From assembly GCA_015228975.1 (NCBI GenBank), contig JADGCN010000008.1, positions 1 to 59,613 of the forward strand: a stretch of 59,613 nt of DNA. Direction: 5' to 3'. Both the position numbers and the translations under genes were made by a program. Of the stretch, positions 35,495 to 45,028 are shown in pieces. Origin of the DNA: Magnetococcales bacterium (GTDB lineage Bacteria > Pseudomonadota > Magnetococcia > Magnetococcales > UBA8363). The notes below the pieces were generated by a model. It did no database searches. It was not told the DNA's origin and was given only the letters and a program-made list of their open reading frames with translations. Each line of letters opens with the position of its first letter. Position 1 is the stretch's first letter.

Positions 35495-35704
35495 GTGGAT
35501 GCCGCGATTGATTTGTTGTTGGCCTTGAACGTAGCAAAATCCTTGAACGATCTTAGTCCATTGGCGAGCGTGGGATTGCACAAGCTGAAGGGGGATCGTG
35601 AAGGTCAGTGGGCCATGACCATCAATGGACCCTGGCGTATTTGTTTTGAGTTTCGGGATGGCCATGCCTATCTGGTGGAAATAACCGACTACCACAAGGG
35701 GTAA
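35495..35704 (+). CDS. higB: HigB/RelE-type toxin (possibly N-terminally damaged)
   Basis: About 69 aa from GTG. The recognisable part has SLNDLSPLASVGLHKLKGDREG followed by WAMTINGPWRICF and EITDYHKG, the HigB family. The same frame is open 26 codons farther upstream (35417-35494, IIKSWRNAVTFKVWNG), which matches the usual HigB N-terminus, but it begins with ATA rather than ATG or GTG. Either the toxin uses a non-standard start or has lost its start and is inactive. Followed by the antitoxin after 3 bases. The reading as HigB is firm; activity is uncertain. Confidence 0.75.
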   Translation: MDAAIDLLLALNVAKSLNDLSPLASVGLHKLKGDREGQWAMTINGPWRICFEFRDGHAYLVEITDYHKG

Positions 35705-35707
35705 ACT

Positions 35708-35998
35708 ATGACTCCTATAGCACACCCTGGTCGTTTGCTAAAGCGAGAATTGCAAGCACGTTGTCTAAGCGCCAACCGCTTGGCTTTGGAGCTAGGGGTT
35801 CCTTCTGGACGCATTATTGACATTTTAAATGGCCGTCGCAGCATCAGTGCGGATACGGCGGTTCGGCTTGGTCGTTACTTTGGCAATGGGGCGCAATTCT
35901 GGATTAACTTACAGGGTCAATATGATATTGCTGTGGTGGAGCGAGATCGGGGAGAAGAGATTGATCGGCGGGTTCACCCGGTGGTGACCATGGCCTGA
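35708..35998 (+). CDS. higA: HigA-type antitoxin with XRE helix-turn-helix
   Basis: About 96 aa. HPGRLLKREL at the N-terminus and the helix-turn-helix LSANRLALELGVPSGRIIDILNGRR are typical of the HigA family; ISADTAVRLGRYFGNGAQFWINLQ completes it. Antitoxin and repressor of the module. Encoded three bases after the toxin; toxin-first order is usual for higBA. Confidence 0.92.
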   Translation: MTPIAHPGRLLKRELQARCLSANRLALELGVPSGRIIDILNGRRSISADTAVRLGRYFGNGAQFWINLQGQYDIAVVERDRGEEIDRRVHPVVTMA

Positions 35999-36087
35999 TT
36001 TTGGGGAAAAAATTTTTCCTTGACTTTGACCATTGATACCGTGGCGGCGCATTGATTTTGCAGAGCATCCCACATACGGTTCGGCAA

Positions 36088-36253
36088 TGTGTGCGATCAG
36101 TGCCGTATCTATTGTCCCAGAGAGGCGATTGAGCGTGATTTCAAACGTCCCCAGGGCAAAGTGATGCATACCGACTATACCCGTTGTAATGGGTGTCATG
36201 TGTGTCATCAGGCCTGTCCCTGTGGTTATATTCAGATGGGGATGGGGCTGTAG
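36088..36253 (+). pseudogene. dsrL: Second, diverged copy of the dsrL 3' end
   Basis: The 166 coding bases match 35079-35244 (offset 1009) with four differences, all silent (AGG/AGA Arg, ACT/ACC Thr, TGC/TGT Cys, TTG/CTG Leu); the match runs on to 36257. Downstream it keeps a related terminator (36288-36330). The copy has no start and is only the last 55 codons plus stop. It must derive from a functional dsrL that had diverged under selection, and flanks the HigBA module together with the intact dsrL. Confidence 0.93.
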
Positions 36254-36287
36254 GTCGGCGGTATCATAAAAAAGTTTGAAATCACAT

Positions 36288-36330
36288 CAGGCGATCGGGA
36301 GAGAAAATTTCCCGGTCGCCTATTTTTTTT
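36288..36330 (+). terminator. Terminator of the dsrL remnant
   Basis: Hairpin CAGGCGATCGGGA to TTTCCCGGTCGCCTA with a T run. Homologous to the dsrL terminator at 35277 but with different stem bases and spacing, consistent with an allele from another lineage. Confidence 0.8.
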
Positions 36331-36613
36331 CCAGGAATGGAAGCCTTGAAAAGCATCAAAAATACACGATGTTGAATATAAAGAATATAGAAATAATATT
36401 TTTATAAAAGCTCTCGCGATGGAAATCATGGGTAATTGGTGGTAGATTTGCTTCATGCTTCATTCTTTCATCCGCAACAGCAACCCAATGGTCAAACAGG
36501 GCTATCCAAGGTGGAAAGGCGATCCTGCGCCAAACGAAAAAATGTGCATTTTCAGTTTGTTAGAGGCATTAATCCTCGACAGGCTGCTGCATGACCAACA
36601 CGGGAGGTGGATC

Positions 36614-36973
36614 ATGAACGAACTTGCTCAACAACAGTGCCGCCCATGTCATGGGGGAGCGCTTCCCCTGGACAGGCAAGAGGTGGACAGGTTGCTCGGT
36701 GAACTAACGGATTGGAAGCTGAACGATTCGGCGACACGCATCAGTCGGCTTTTCCAATGGCGTGATTTTTATCAAACCATGGCGTTTGTGAATGCGGTAG
36801 CCTGGGTGGCGCACCAGGAGGATCACCATCCGGATTTGGAGATCGGTTACAATCGGTGTTTGGTACAATACACAACCCATGGCGTAGGTGGCTTGTCACA
36901 CAATGATTTTATCTGTGCCGCCAAAGTGGATGCCATGGTTGCCAGGGAAGGATTGGCCATGCGGAAACCATGA
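36614..36973 (+). CDS. phhB: Pterin-4a-carbinolamine dehydratase
   Basis: About 119 aa. The family signature is present: LTDWKL, a central EDHHPDLEIGYNRC and LVQYTTHGVGGLSHNDFICAAKVD, where HHP is the catalytic histidine region. The enzyme dehydrates 4a-hydroxytetrahydropterin after aromatic amino-acid hydroxylation; outside that pathway it can act on other pterins. No hydroxylase gene is nearby. ATG at 36614 follows GGAGG; the frame extends farther upstream (to 36455), which is not convincing. The 283 bases from 36331 to 36613 hold nothing recognised. Confidence 0.93.
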   Translation: MNELAQQQCRPCHGGALPLDRQEVDRLLGELTDWKLNDSATRISRLFQWRDFYQTMAFVNAVAWVAHQEDHHPDLEIGYNRCLVQYTTHGVGGLSHNDFICAAKVDAMVAREGLAMRKP

Positions 36974-36989
36974 CCTTTTTTCCAGGATG

Positions 36990-37075
36990 ACCCGGGATTT
37001 TGGGACATTCGGGCTGATTGGGCAGTCGATCATGGCATGACTGGCGGTTTTGCCTGGAGAGTCATGATCCCGGGT
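36990..37075. repeat. Nested inverted repeats between convergent genes
   Basis: Outer arms ACCCGGGAT (36990-36998) and ATCCCGGGT (37067-37075); inner arms CATGACT (37036-37042) and AGTCATG (37060-37066). The region lies between the ends of the pterin dehydratase and the NuoM-like gene. It could fold as a two-stem structure and end transcription, but no T run follows. Confidence 0.4.
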
Positions 37076-37133
37076 ACCTTGGATAGGGGGGGGGGGCTGA
37101 CGCGCCCTTGCCGTTCAAGTCGTTTGGCAAAGG

Positions 37134-38624
37134 TCACGGTTGGTTTGTTTGGATATGTTGCAGCCAGGATGCGGCGGTTGCCGATAGTTGGTCCAGGAGA
37201 AGATGGGGGAAAATACCCAACAGGATGACCACGCTGGCCAATGTCAGGACAACACCCAGTTCCCGTTTTGTCAAATCTTCCAGGATGCCATCGGTTTCGC
37301 TGAGGGCCGGACCAAAGAAACATTTTCTGAATAAATTCAGAAAATAACCGGCCCCGAGAATCATTGTTGCCAAGGCGGCCAAGCCGACGCCGGTGTGGGC
37401 GTCAAGGATACCCATGAGGAGGAGGAATTCGGCGGGAAAACCACTGGTTCCGGGGATGCCCATGGAGGCCAAGCCCAGGAGTAAATACAGTGCGGTCAAC
37501 ATGGGCATGCGGCGTGCCAGTCCCCCCAGGTTGACCGCCTCGGTGGACTGGGTGCGGTGTTGGATGAACCCGGTGAGGAAAAACAATCCCGAGGTGATCA
37601 GGGAAAAATTGATCAACTGAAAAATGGCCCCCTGCAGGCCGGAAAGATTCATCGCCGCCAAGCCCAGGAGTACCAGACCGACATGGCTGATACTGGCATA
37701 GGCCAATAGGGTCAGCAGATTGGTCTGGGACAATGCCAGAAAAGCCCCATACAAAAGACCTGCGGTGCCCAGGCCGGTGAGCAGCCAATGGTATTCGCGC
37801 ATCGCCAGGGGGGCCAGGGGGATTAAAAAGCGTAATATGGCGTAGGCGCCCAATTTAAGGCCGGTCATGATGGCCAGAACGACAACAGGCCCCTCCCTGG
37901 CCATGGTTGGCAGCCAGACGTGCAGGGGCACCATGGGTAATTTGGGGGCCAAGGATGCCAGCAATAAAAAGAACAGCAGCGTCTGGAAAGGTTTGGAGGC
38001 GGGAGTGGCCAGGAGGTCGGGCAAAGAGAACGTCAAACCCTGGCCATGGACCAAGTGCGCATGGTCCACTGCGAGCAGGACAAAGGCCATCAGCATGGGA
38101 ATGCCACTGGCGATCATCAGCAGGGTGTATTGTACCGCTGCGTAGCGTCTGTGGGGACCCACCCCCCACAAACTGACCAAAAAGTAGACGGGGATCAGGG
38201 CCAATTCCCAGAAAAAGAAAAACAGGATGGTATCCAGGGCCGAGAAGATTCCGTAGGTGACGGTTTTGAGCAACAGCAGCAAGGTATAGTACAGCCGGGG
38301 CATGGTTGTGACCCGGTTCCAGGAGCTGAGGATGGTTCCCAGGAAGAGCAGTGCGTTCAGCGGCAGGAACCAGACCGATAGCCCGTCCACGCCCACCCGA
38401 TAGAAAATAGGGATGGAAGGGATCCAGGCATGGGTTTCCACCCATTGGAACCCCGGCACCCGGGCGTCAAATCCCAGGAGGATGATGAGACTGACCAGGA
38501 GTTCCAAGATAACGGTGATCAGTGCAATCCGGCGTATTTGGCAACTATTCCGGGCGCGCCATATGAAGAGGGCCGAAAGGGGGAACATCACCAGAAGCAG
38601 GCTGATCAAGGGTAATTTGTCCAT
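37134..38624 (-). CDS. NuoM-like antiporter subunit of a DAB-type cluster
   Basis: About 496 aa with about 14 membrane segments of the proton-conducting membrane transporter family. The TM5 glutamate is intact: FFFWELALIPVYF with E140. GHxHxP-type helix VPLHVWLPTMAREGP is present. Last gene of the five-gene unit that contains DabA. It starts five bases after the preceding gene ends. It probably couples an ion gradient to inorganic-carbon uptake rather than being part of respiratory complex I, since no other nuo genes are here. Confidence 0.85.
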   Translation of the reverse strand: MDKLPLISLLLVMFPLSALFIWRARNSCQIRRIALITVILELLVSLIILLGFDARVPGFQWVETHAWIPSIPIFYRVGVDGLSVWFLPLNALLFLGTILSSWNRVTTMPRLYYTLLLLLKTVTYGIFSALDTILFFFFWELALIPVYFLVSLWGVGPHRRYAAVQYTLLMIASGIPMLMAFVLLAVDHAHLVHGQGLTFSLPDLLATPASKPFQTLLFFLLLASLAPKLPMVPLHVWLPTMAREGPVVVLAIMTGLKLGAYAILRFLIPLAPLAMREYHWLLTGLGTAGLLYGAFLALSQTNLLTLLAYASISHVGLVLLGLAAMNLSGLQGAIFQLINFSLITSGLFFLTGFIQHRTQSTEAVNLGGLARRMPMLTALYLLLGLASMGIPGTSGFPAEFLLLMGILDAHTGVGLAALATMILGAGYFLNLFRKCFFGPALSETDGILEDLTKRELGVVLTLASVVILLGIFPHLLLDQLSATAASWLQHIQTNQP

Positions 38625-38629
38625 CGGGT

Positions 38630-40165
38630 TCACCAGGGTGACCTCCCTGTCGGCAGGGGGTGAGTGAACAAGGCCCCAAGTCCTTCCAAGGAGTGATCGA
38701 TCAGGAGTATCCATGGTTCGGAGTAAAACCCCAGGGCCAGCAGGGCGAACACCACCATGACGGCAATGGCGCGCTCCTCAAGTTTGGGTTGCTCCATGGC
38801 TATTTTAAGATCTTTCTGGTTTTTGGCCAGGAAGGTGCGGTGAAAGGCCCAGAGCAAAAAGCCGGCGGAGACCACGTTGCCCAAGGCGGCGAGAACGGTT
38901 ACCAAGGCGCCGAAGCGGCCAATAGCGGCTTCCAATATCAGATGAACGGCGTCAAAACCGGGTGTTCCGGGCATGCAGATGATGGAGAGACCGGAGATCA
39001 GGAAGACGCTGCCGATGATGGGGAAATGGTCGAACAAACCGCCGAGTCGATCCATGAACATGGTTTTGGTGCGACGGTGGACGAAGCCGGCGGAAAAGAG
39101 CATGCCGGCGGTGGCGAGACCGAGGTTGACCGATAGGAGTACGGTTCCTTTCAGGGCGCGGTGGTCCAGGCTGAACAGTCCGATGGTGAGGATACCGGTG
39201 TGGCTGATGACGGCGTAAGCGAGCAGGCGGCGTATATTGGCCTGCATCAGGGCGAGAACGGCGGCATAGAAGATACCGGTAACGGCAATGGCAACGACAT
39301 ATTTGTGCCAATATTGAACGGCATTGGGGACCAGGGGCAGGACAAAGCGCAGGATGCCAAAGATGCCGATTTTAAAACTCAGGAGAAAGACGGGGACGAC
39401 GGCCACCATGCCGTGTTGCATGACATCCGGCAGCCAACCGTGCAACGGAAACAAGGGGATCCGTATGGCTAAGCCGTAGAACAGAAGGAAAAAGACCACC
39501 ATTTGCATGGGGGTATCCATGGGTGTTTTCAGCAGATCCACTAGGTCAAAACTCCAGATTCCCCCGGTTACCTGGTTGTGATGCCACCCCAACAACCCGG
39601 CTCCCAGGAGTAACAGAATCAGGCTGATGGCCATGAACTGGGTAAAGCGGATACGTGGAAAAATAGTGCTTTCGGTTGTGGACCAGGAGTGCAACAGGAG
39701 GCTGACGAGGATCATCTGGAGCATGGAACCCCAGGCGAACAGGACGATGTCGAGGACAAAGAACTGGAACATGAGCGTCGCTTCCTGCAGGAACACCACG
39801 ATGAGGAAGCGCGATTGGGGTTGGATGCGCTGGGAATGCCCGTAGAGGATGATCATCAGGGTCATAAAGCTGGTCAGGAGGGCGAACAGGGCACCAACGC
39901 CATCGACGGCGGCATGGTATTGAAAGGGGCCATAAAGTTGAATGCGCTCGGCATATTGCAAGGTTGCGGTTTGCGGATTGAAGTCGGCGACCAGGGTGAT
40001 GGCGAGGAACAGGTGCAGAATGGATCCCATGATGCCAAGCAAGAACAATCCAGATTTGTTGCGTAACAGGGCAATGGCCAGGGCCAGGGCAGCGGGAAAC
40101 AATTGCAACAACCCCAGGAGCGGCAGGGAGGCGTGGAGCGACCAGTGGATTTCGTTGTAGGGCAT
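38630..40165 (-). CDS. NuoM-like antiporter subunit with altered TM5 site
   Basis: About 511 aa, about 14 membrane segments. It matches NuoM over the segment LDIVLFAWGSMLQMILVSLLL, but where NuoM-type proteins have WE it has WG, at residue G146. The TM8 lysine helix (LLSFKIGIFGILRF) and FPLHGWLPDVMQHG are present. The subunit may therefore not conduct protons by the normal path and may be structural or modified. It is the fourth gene of the DAB-type unit. Confidence 0.83.
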   Translation of the reverse strand: MPYNEIHWSLHASLPLLGLLQLFPAALALAIALLRNKSGLFLLGIMGSILHLFLAITLVADFNPQTATLQYAERIQLYGPFQYHAAVDGVGALFALLTSFMTLMIILYGHSQRIQPQSRFLIVVFLQEATLMFQFFVLDIVLFAWGSMLQMILVSLLLHSWSTTESTIFPRIRFTQFMAISLILLLLGAGLLGWHHNQVTGGIWSFDLVDLLKTPMDTPMQMVVFFLLFYGLAIRIPLFPLHGWLPDVMQHGMVAVVPVFLLSFKIGIFGILRFVLPLVPNAVQYWHKYVVAIAVTGIFYAAVLALMQANIRRLLAYAVISHTGILTIGLFSLDHRALKGTVLLSVNLGLATAGMLFSAGFVHRRTKTMFMDRLGGLFDHFPIIGSVFLISGLSIICMPGTPGFDAVHLILEAAIGRFGALVTVLAALGNVVSAGFLLWAFHRTFLAKNQKDLKIAMEQPKLEERAIAVMVVFALLALGFYSEPWILLIDHSLEGLGALFTHPLPTGRSPW

Positions 40166-40180
40166 GGAGTTTATTGCTCT

Positions 40181-41737
40181 TTAAAGAATGATCACAAAGG
40201 TCAGGGCAATCATGAGGATGAGATAACGGGGTTGGCTGAGTAAATGATCGATGAGTATCAAGCGTTTGCCAACGAGTTGCAAAACTTCCATCAAACCAGC
40301 CCCGCCCCCCTTCAGAATCATATTTTCTTCAAAGGAATACAGGATGCTTGCCAATCCTTGAATCATCTTGCCAGCCACGCCGGTGCTGCGATCAACCGCA
40401 TAGCCGGAAGCTGGAATGGCACCGGTTTGCTGTTCTTGCCATTGGGCCAGTGTAGAGATGGCATTGGCATGGGCGGGAAGGCCTGCCAACGGGGTGATGG
40501 CCCGGTGTTCCAGGAGACGCATATCGGCAGCCAGTTTCATGGTTGGGGCCACGATCATGGCATCGCCCAGATGTTCCAACCAAAATCGTTGCAGGAGAGC
40601 CGTATGCAATCGTTGCCAACGGGTGAGCCAACGTGGGGCCGGCGGGGCGGGACGATCCAAATCATCCATCAGGGATGGGGCGTGCAGGAATTGCCAGGCA
40701 CGGAAACTGGCATGCAGACCCAGATGCCATGCCGCCAGGGTAAACCAGCCGAGGCCACACCAAAGAAACATGAGCCCGATTTGTGAGATGGTGGCGAATA
40801 TCAGGGAGCTTTTCACATCGCTCTGTCCCTGGGCGGTGATCCAGCCATAGAGTGCGGTGACAAAGCCGATGGCGGCGATGGCTGTCAGAAGGCTCGGGGT
40901 TTGTTGCAGCATGGGTTCCAGGCGCAGAGTCAAAATGACCCCGGCATGGACCATCAAGGAGCCGTAGAAAATGGCACTGGATGGCGTAGGTCCATCCATG
41001 GCGCGGGCAATCCAGGAGGAAAAGGGGATTTGCCCCGATTTGGCGAGGGCGGCGCACAGAAACCCCAGTCCCACCAGGGTGGCACCCATCGTTTCCACCT
41101 GGGGTGCCGCACGGGCTATCTGCCTCCAATCGACACCGCCGCACCAGGTGAATGCCGCAAAAATGCCAAAAAGAAAGCCGGCATCGCCAAAGCGGTTGGT
41201 GATCAGGGCGCGATTGGCGTTTTTCGTGGCGGTGTTGCGCTCAAAGGCGTAACCGATCAGCAAAAAGGAACTGACCCCTGCCAGTTCCCACCCCACAAAG
41301 ACCAGAAGGGCGTTGCCAGCCAGGACGATCAATTGCATGGCACCGATAAACAGGTTCAAGATCATGAAAAATCTTAAAAATCCAGATTCACGGTGCATGT
41401 AGGGGATGGAAAAACGGATAGTCAACAGGGAGATCCAGGCCATCAGTGTGGCCAGAGACAGGCCCAAGCCATCCAGCATCAAGCCCAGGGGAACGGTATA
41501 GGTTCCTGCGCCAAACCATTCCCCCGAGTGGAGTGCCCCTGAGGGACCGAACAATACCGCTTTCACATCGAGCAGGAGGAGGACGAGCAATGCGCCCAGG
41601 GTGGCTGCAAAGGAGATTTTCCCCACGGTTTTTTCTTTTGCTTCGTGCCAAACCGGGTGGAACAGACGTTCCCCGGCCAGGGTCAGTGCCGCTCCCCAGG
41701 GGAGAAAGATGGCCAGCCATGCGCTGTGATCAACCAT
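40181..41737 (-). CDS. dabB: NuoL-like subunit, probable DabB partner of DabA
   Basis: About 518 aa, multi-span NuoL/MrpA-family protein with GWELAGVSSFLLIGY (E151 in TM5) and KSGQIPFSSWIARAMDGPTPSS. It follows DabA directly, with an 8-base overlap, the position of DabB in known DAB operons. DabB forms the ion-conducting membrane half of the DIC accumulator; which ion is used cannot be read. Confidence 0.82.
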   Translation of the reverse strand: MVDHSAWLAIFLPWGAALTLAGERLFHPVWHEAKEKTVGKISFAATLGALLVLLLLDVKAVLFGPSGALHSGEWFGAGTYTVPLGLMLDGLGLSLATLMAWISLLTIRFSIPYMHRESGFLRFFMILNLFIGAMQLIVLAGNALLVFVGWELAGVSSFLLIGYAFERNTATKNANRALITNRFGDAGFLFGIFAAFTWCGGVDWRQIARAAPQVETMGATLVGLGFLCAALAKSGQIPFSSWIARAMDGPTPSSAIFYGSLMVHAGVILTLRLEPMLQQTPSLLTAIAAIGFVTALYGWITAQGQSDVKSSLIFATISQIGLMFLWCGLGWFTLAAWHLGLHASFRAWQFLHAPSLMDDLDRPAPPAPRWLTRWQRLHTALLQRFWLEHLGDAMIVAPTMKLAADMRLLEHRAITPLAGLPAHANAISTLAQWQEQQTGAIPASGYAVDRSTGVAGKMIQGLASILYSFEENMILKGGGAGLMEVLQLVGKRLILIDHLLSQPRYLILMIALTFVIIL

Positions 41738-44700
41738 GGATCCTCTCCTGCCTGGGGTGGATCAGTGCCGGTCCCAGATGGTTGCGATGTCCCCGGTACC
41801 AGTCTGGTGAGCATGCGACTTCGGGGACGGGAATCGGATTGCTTTCCCAGACGACCCAACCCCGTTGCGGTTCAAACATGTGAATCTCCGGGCCATGGGG
41901 GTTTTTCGCCGCCAACAGCACCCAACCGTTGCCCACCCACTCCTGCAACAATGGTTGGCGCAAATAGATTTCGGTCAGAATGCGCGTCTCCGCTTCAATA
42001 ATGAGCTGCAGGCGCATGGCCTCGTGTATTTCGATCATCTGCAACGGCAGTCCGGTCCGTAAATCCGATTCCGTACCATCCATGATGCCAAAGAAACCGG
42101 TCAGGTTGTGGGTGACTTTGGAGCCACATCCCAGGCGTTCGTTGTTGACGGTCGAAAAATAGTATTCCAGGTTGATGCCACCACCGACAGGGGTGACGTT
42201 GAGGAGGATTCTTTCCAAAACCTCCCCGTTGGGATCGGTTTCCGGGTTGTAGGAAATCAGGAATACCCGCCGATCCAGAAACAAGCCGCGACTGAAACTG
42301 CGGCGTCCGACGAAGGCGGCGGCATTGGTGGCATGCCCCAATTCGGGACGCGCCTGACTGACATCCAGCCGGCGTCCCTGCATATGCATGAGTGCGGTTT
42401 CCGGATCGGGATCATCCGGGGCGGAGGCCACCTTGCGACACCGTTCCTGGGCACTCATGCGGGCGGCGTGTTCCAGATCGGCGATGCACTGTGCCAAGTT
42501 TGTGACCGCGTATGGTGGCAGGAGCGAGCGGTCAAACCAAGTGAATTCTTCATCGCAGGTATTGTGATTGGCACCGACGAACCAGGTATCATCCGGGATG
42601 ACGATCCCGTCTTTGATCAATAGGGTACGGACTTCAGGGCGATTGGCCATGGCGGCGAACACCCGGGCGTTGGGACCGCCGTGGCGACCGGAACAGGCAC
42701 CGCAATCGTATGCGGCACGATGGGGATTGTTTTTGCTGCCGGAACCGTGGCCCATCAGGATCACCAAAGGGGCGAAGTCCGAAGTCAAACCGATGGTGCG
42801 TAAAAACCGCCCAACCCGTTCCGCCTGTTCCTGATCGGTAAATCCAGAACGATTTTGTTCTGGAGAGGCGATACTGCCATCATCGGTGGCGGTCAGCGTG
42901 ATGGTGGTATCCAAGGTGGGTAGCAGACGGGCATGGACTGCCTGCATCATGCGGCCATGCTGTTGCGGACGCCATTGTTTGAAGGTCAGGGCAACGAGGA
43001 GCCAGGGTGCCGCAAGGGTCAGCACCCCCATGCTGCGGAGTAATCCATGGCGTGTGGCGTTGAACAGGAGATCCTTGAAGCGCGACAGTTGGGTTCGGCT
43101 GCGGTCATAGATTCCTTTTTGGGCCTCTTCCCGAGGGGTGACGCATTCATGAACCCGGTGCGAAGGCTTGTCCACGATGGGACAGAGGGCGGATTCAAAC
43201 GTGTCGTCCAGCCCTTTCCAATTGATGGCGATGCCAAAAAAACCGGCGGCACCCAGTGTTTCGATGGCGGGATTGTGTTCTTCCAGATGCCGGCGTATCC
43301 CTTCCTCGCGATCATCCATGCAAAATACAATCTGACTTTTGGGACGCTCTTCGCGTCTGGCCCAGGCCCCCTGACCATGGTTAAGGATGACGGCAGCGTA
43401 CAGGTGGTCCCGATAGTGATATTCATAGGCTTGCAGCCAAAGAAAACCGAAGACTTCCGGGGTCAGGAGATCCAGGCAAGCCAGCATGTGTTCGATTTGG
43501 GGCAGGGAGAGTTCGCGGATGCCGCGACCGCAAAGCCCCAAATGTTGCGTCAGCCGGAACAGGCGCCAACCATTGTGGTGCAGGGTATGCGTGACCGTTT
43601 GACCGGTGGGTTGACTGCGGTACCAGGTCCACATCACGTGCGCCACGGCGCGCCACTCATCGATCCCCGGTGGCGGATCCGTGTTGATCAATTCCTGGGC
43701 ACGATGGATGAAATAATCGGGCAAGGCTTGGTTGAACAGGGCATGCCGCACCAGCAGCTCTGATTTGTTGTTGTTAAAATACCAGCGCAGGAAAAAAAGA
43801 TTGGGGGCGATTTTCCACGTTTTCAGACACAGACGCCGGGCAAACAGCCGTTCCAGAATCAGGCGTACCGCCAGATATTCGGCCAAATCAAAACGGGCGG
43901 TGGAAGCGGCATGGTGGGGATGGCTTTGGCGCCAGGCAAACATGCCTGACCACCCGGGAATTTCCTGACACAGCCGTTCCAAATAATTGGGCCACAGTTC
44001 TTCGTCCAATCCCAGGGCGAGCATTTCCGCCATGATGGAATCCAAGGGATCATCCGGCAATTCGCCCAACTGTTCTTCCCAATCGGGCATTTCAGCAAAA
44101 ACCCACCCCATATCGGTATGCGCTCTTTGGCGCCAGAAAGTGTAGAATCCCTGTATTCCGATATTTTCCTGCCAGGCACCCACCCCCAGATCCATGTAAT
44201 GGGTCAGGTAGCGGATCAGTGTCGGTTGGATGGTATCGAGAATATCGTGTCCGGTCAGGGCCAGCAGGAAACGCCGCAAGGTCCATTCCCGACCGATTTT
44301 ATGGATCATATTTTCCAGCAGGGCATCGGCTTCCATGCGTACTTGGGTGCGTACCCGGAATGCCCCTTCCTCTTGCGAGGGATCTTTGTGGGCGAAATCG
44401 CTGATCATCGCCTCGGCCTGATCGGCTGACAGGTCCAACAAGGCTTCCGGATGGACCCACTCTTCGTTCAGTCCCAACACGGCGAGGCATTGGCTCCACA
44501 GGTCGAACACGGCTGCGGTTTCCGAGGATAGACCACTCTCTTGTACAATGTTCTGTCCGATTTCCGGGGGAAGATCCTCTTGAAAACGATACCGGGCTTG
44601 TTTTTCTTCCAGATGCCAGGTGAGTTTCAGGGCGGAAAGGGGTGCCATATTCCACTGCAGCCCCGCCAAAATCACATCTTTTCGATAAAGTTGCCGGTTG

Positions 44701-45017
44701 CCCAAACGGGCGATCATGGCATCACCGTCCAGAGTGGGCATGTTGTGGATCGCCTGCAACAATCCTTCCCGGGTGATGCGTCCCTGGGCGAACAGTTCGC
44801 GAAACCGTTGGTCGGGGAGAAAAGGGATGATGCCGGTTTCTGACCGTGCCAGGGATAACGCCTTGAGAAAGGGGTGTTCCTGATAGGCGTGCAAGGTGTT
44901 GTGGTGGACGAAATCCTTGAGGGGGGCCTGGGCCGTCAGGCGGTGTTCCATGTGCGCAATGGCATGGCGCAGGCGGTGCAAAATCTCATGGTTTTCCGAA
45001 TGGGGATGGTTGCTCAT
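41730..45017 (-). CDS. dabA: DabA, inorganic-carbon concentrating subunit (DUF2309)
   Basis: About 1095 aa, cytoplasmic, no signal. The start is MSNHPHSENHEILHRLRH, and FVHHNTLHAYQEHPF is the conserved N-terminal phrase. The carbonic-anhydrase-like zinc site can be placed: CMDD with C566 and D568, GHGSGSKNNP with H757 and YDCGACSG with C772 (C775 next to it). Spacing H757 to C772 is 15, as in characterised DabA. The DAB system takes up CO2 and hydrates it unidirectionally to bicarbonate. The five-gene unit contains one DabA and four antiporter-like proteins, more than the usual DabA plus DabB. No regulator is adjacent. Confidence 0.93.
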   Translation of the reverse strand: MSNHPHSENHEILHRLRHAIAHMEHRLTAQAPLKDFVHHNTLHAYQEHPFLKALSLARSETGIIPFLPDQRFRELFAQGRITREGLLQAIHNMPTLDGDAMIARLGNRQLYRKDVILAGLQWNMAPLSALKLTWHLEEKQARYRFQEDLPPEIGQNIVQESGLSSETAAVFDLWSQCLAVLGLNEEWVHPEALLDLSADQAEAMISDFAHKDPSQEEGAFRVRTQVRMEADALLENMIHKIGREWTLRRFLLALTGHDILDTIQPTLIRYLTHYMDLGVGAWQENIGIQGFYTFWRQRAHTDMGWVFAEMPDWEEQLGELPDDPLDSIMAEMLALGLDEELWPNYLERLCQEIPGWSGMFAWRQSHPHHAASTARFDLAEYLAVRLILERLFARRLCLKTWKIAPNLFFLRWYFNNNKSELLVRHALFNQALPDYFIHRAQELINTDPPPGIDEWRAVAHVMWTWYRSQPTGQTVTHTLHHNGWRLFRLTQHLGLCGRGIRELSLPQIEHMLACLDLLTPEVFGFLWLQAYEYHYRDHLYAAVILNHGQGAWARREERPKSQIVFCMDDREEGIRRHLEEHNPAIETLGAAGFFGIAINWKGLDDTFESALCPIVDKPSHRVHECVTPREEAQKGIYDRSRTQLSRFKDLLFNATRHGLLRSMGVLTLAAPWLLVALTFKQWRPQQHGRMMQAVHARLLPTLDTTITLTATDDGSIASPEQNRSGFTDQEQAERVGRFLRTIGLTSDFAPLVILMGHGSGSKNNPHRAAYDCGACSGRHGGPNARVFAAMANRPEVRTLLIKDGIVIPDDTWFVGANHNTCDEEFTWFDRSLLPPYAVTNLAQCIADLEHAARMSAQERCRKVASAPDDPDPETALMHMQGRRLDVSQARPELGHATNAAAFVGRRSFSRGLFLDRRVFLISYNPETDPNGEVLERILLNVTPVGGGINLEYYFSTVNNERLGCGSKVTHNLTGFFGIMDGTESDLRTGLPLQMIEIHEAMRLQLIIEAETRILTEIYLRQPLLQEWVGNGWVLLAAKNPHGPEIHMFEPQRGWVVWESNPIPVPEVACSPDWYRGHRNHLGPALIHPRQERIHG

Positions 45018-45028
45018 GATCGGCCACC

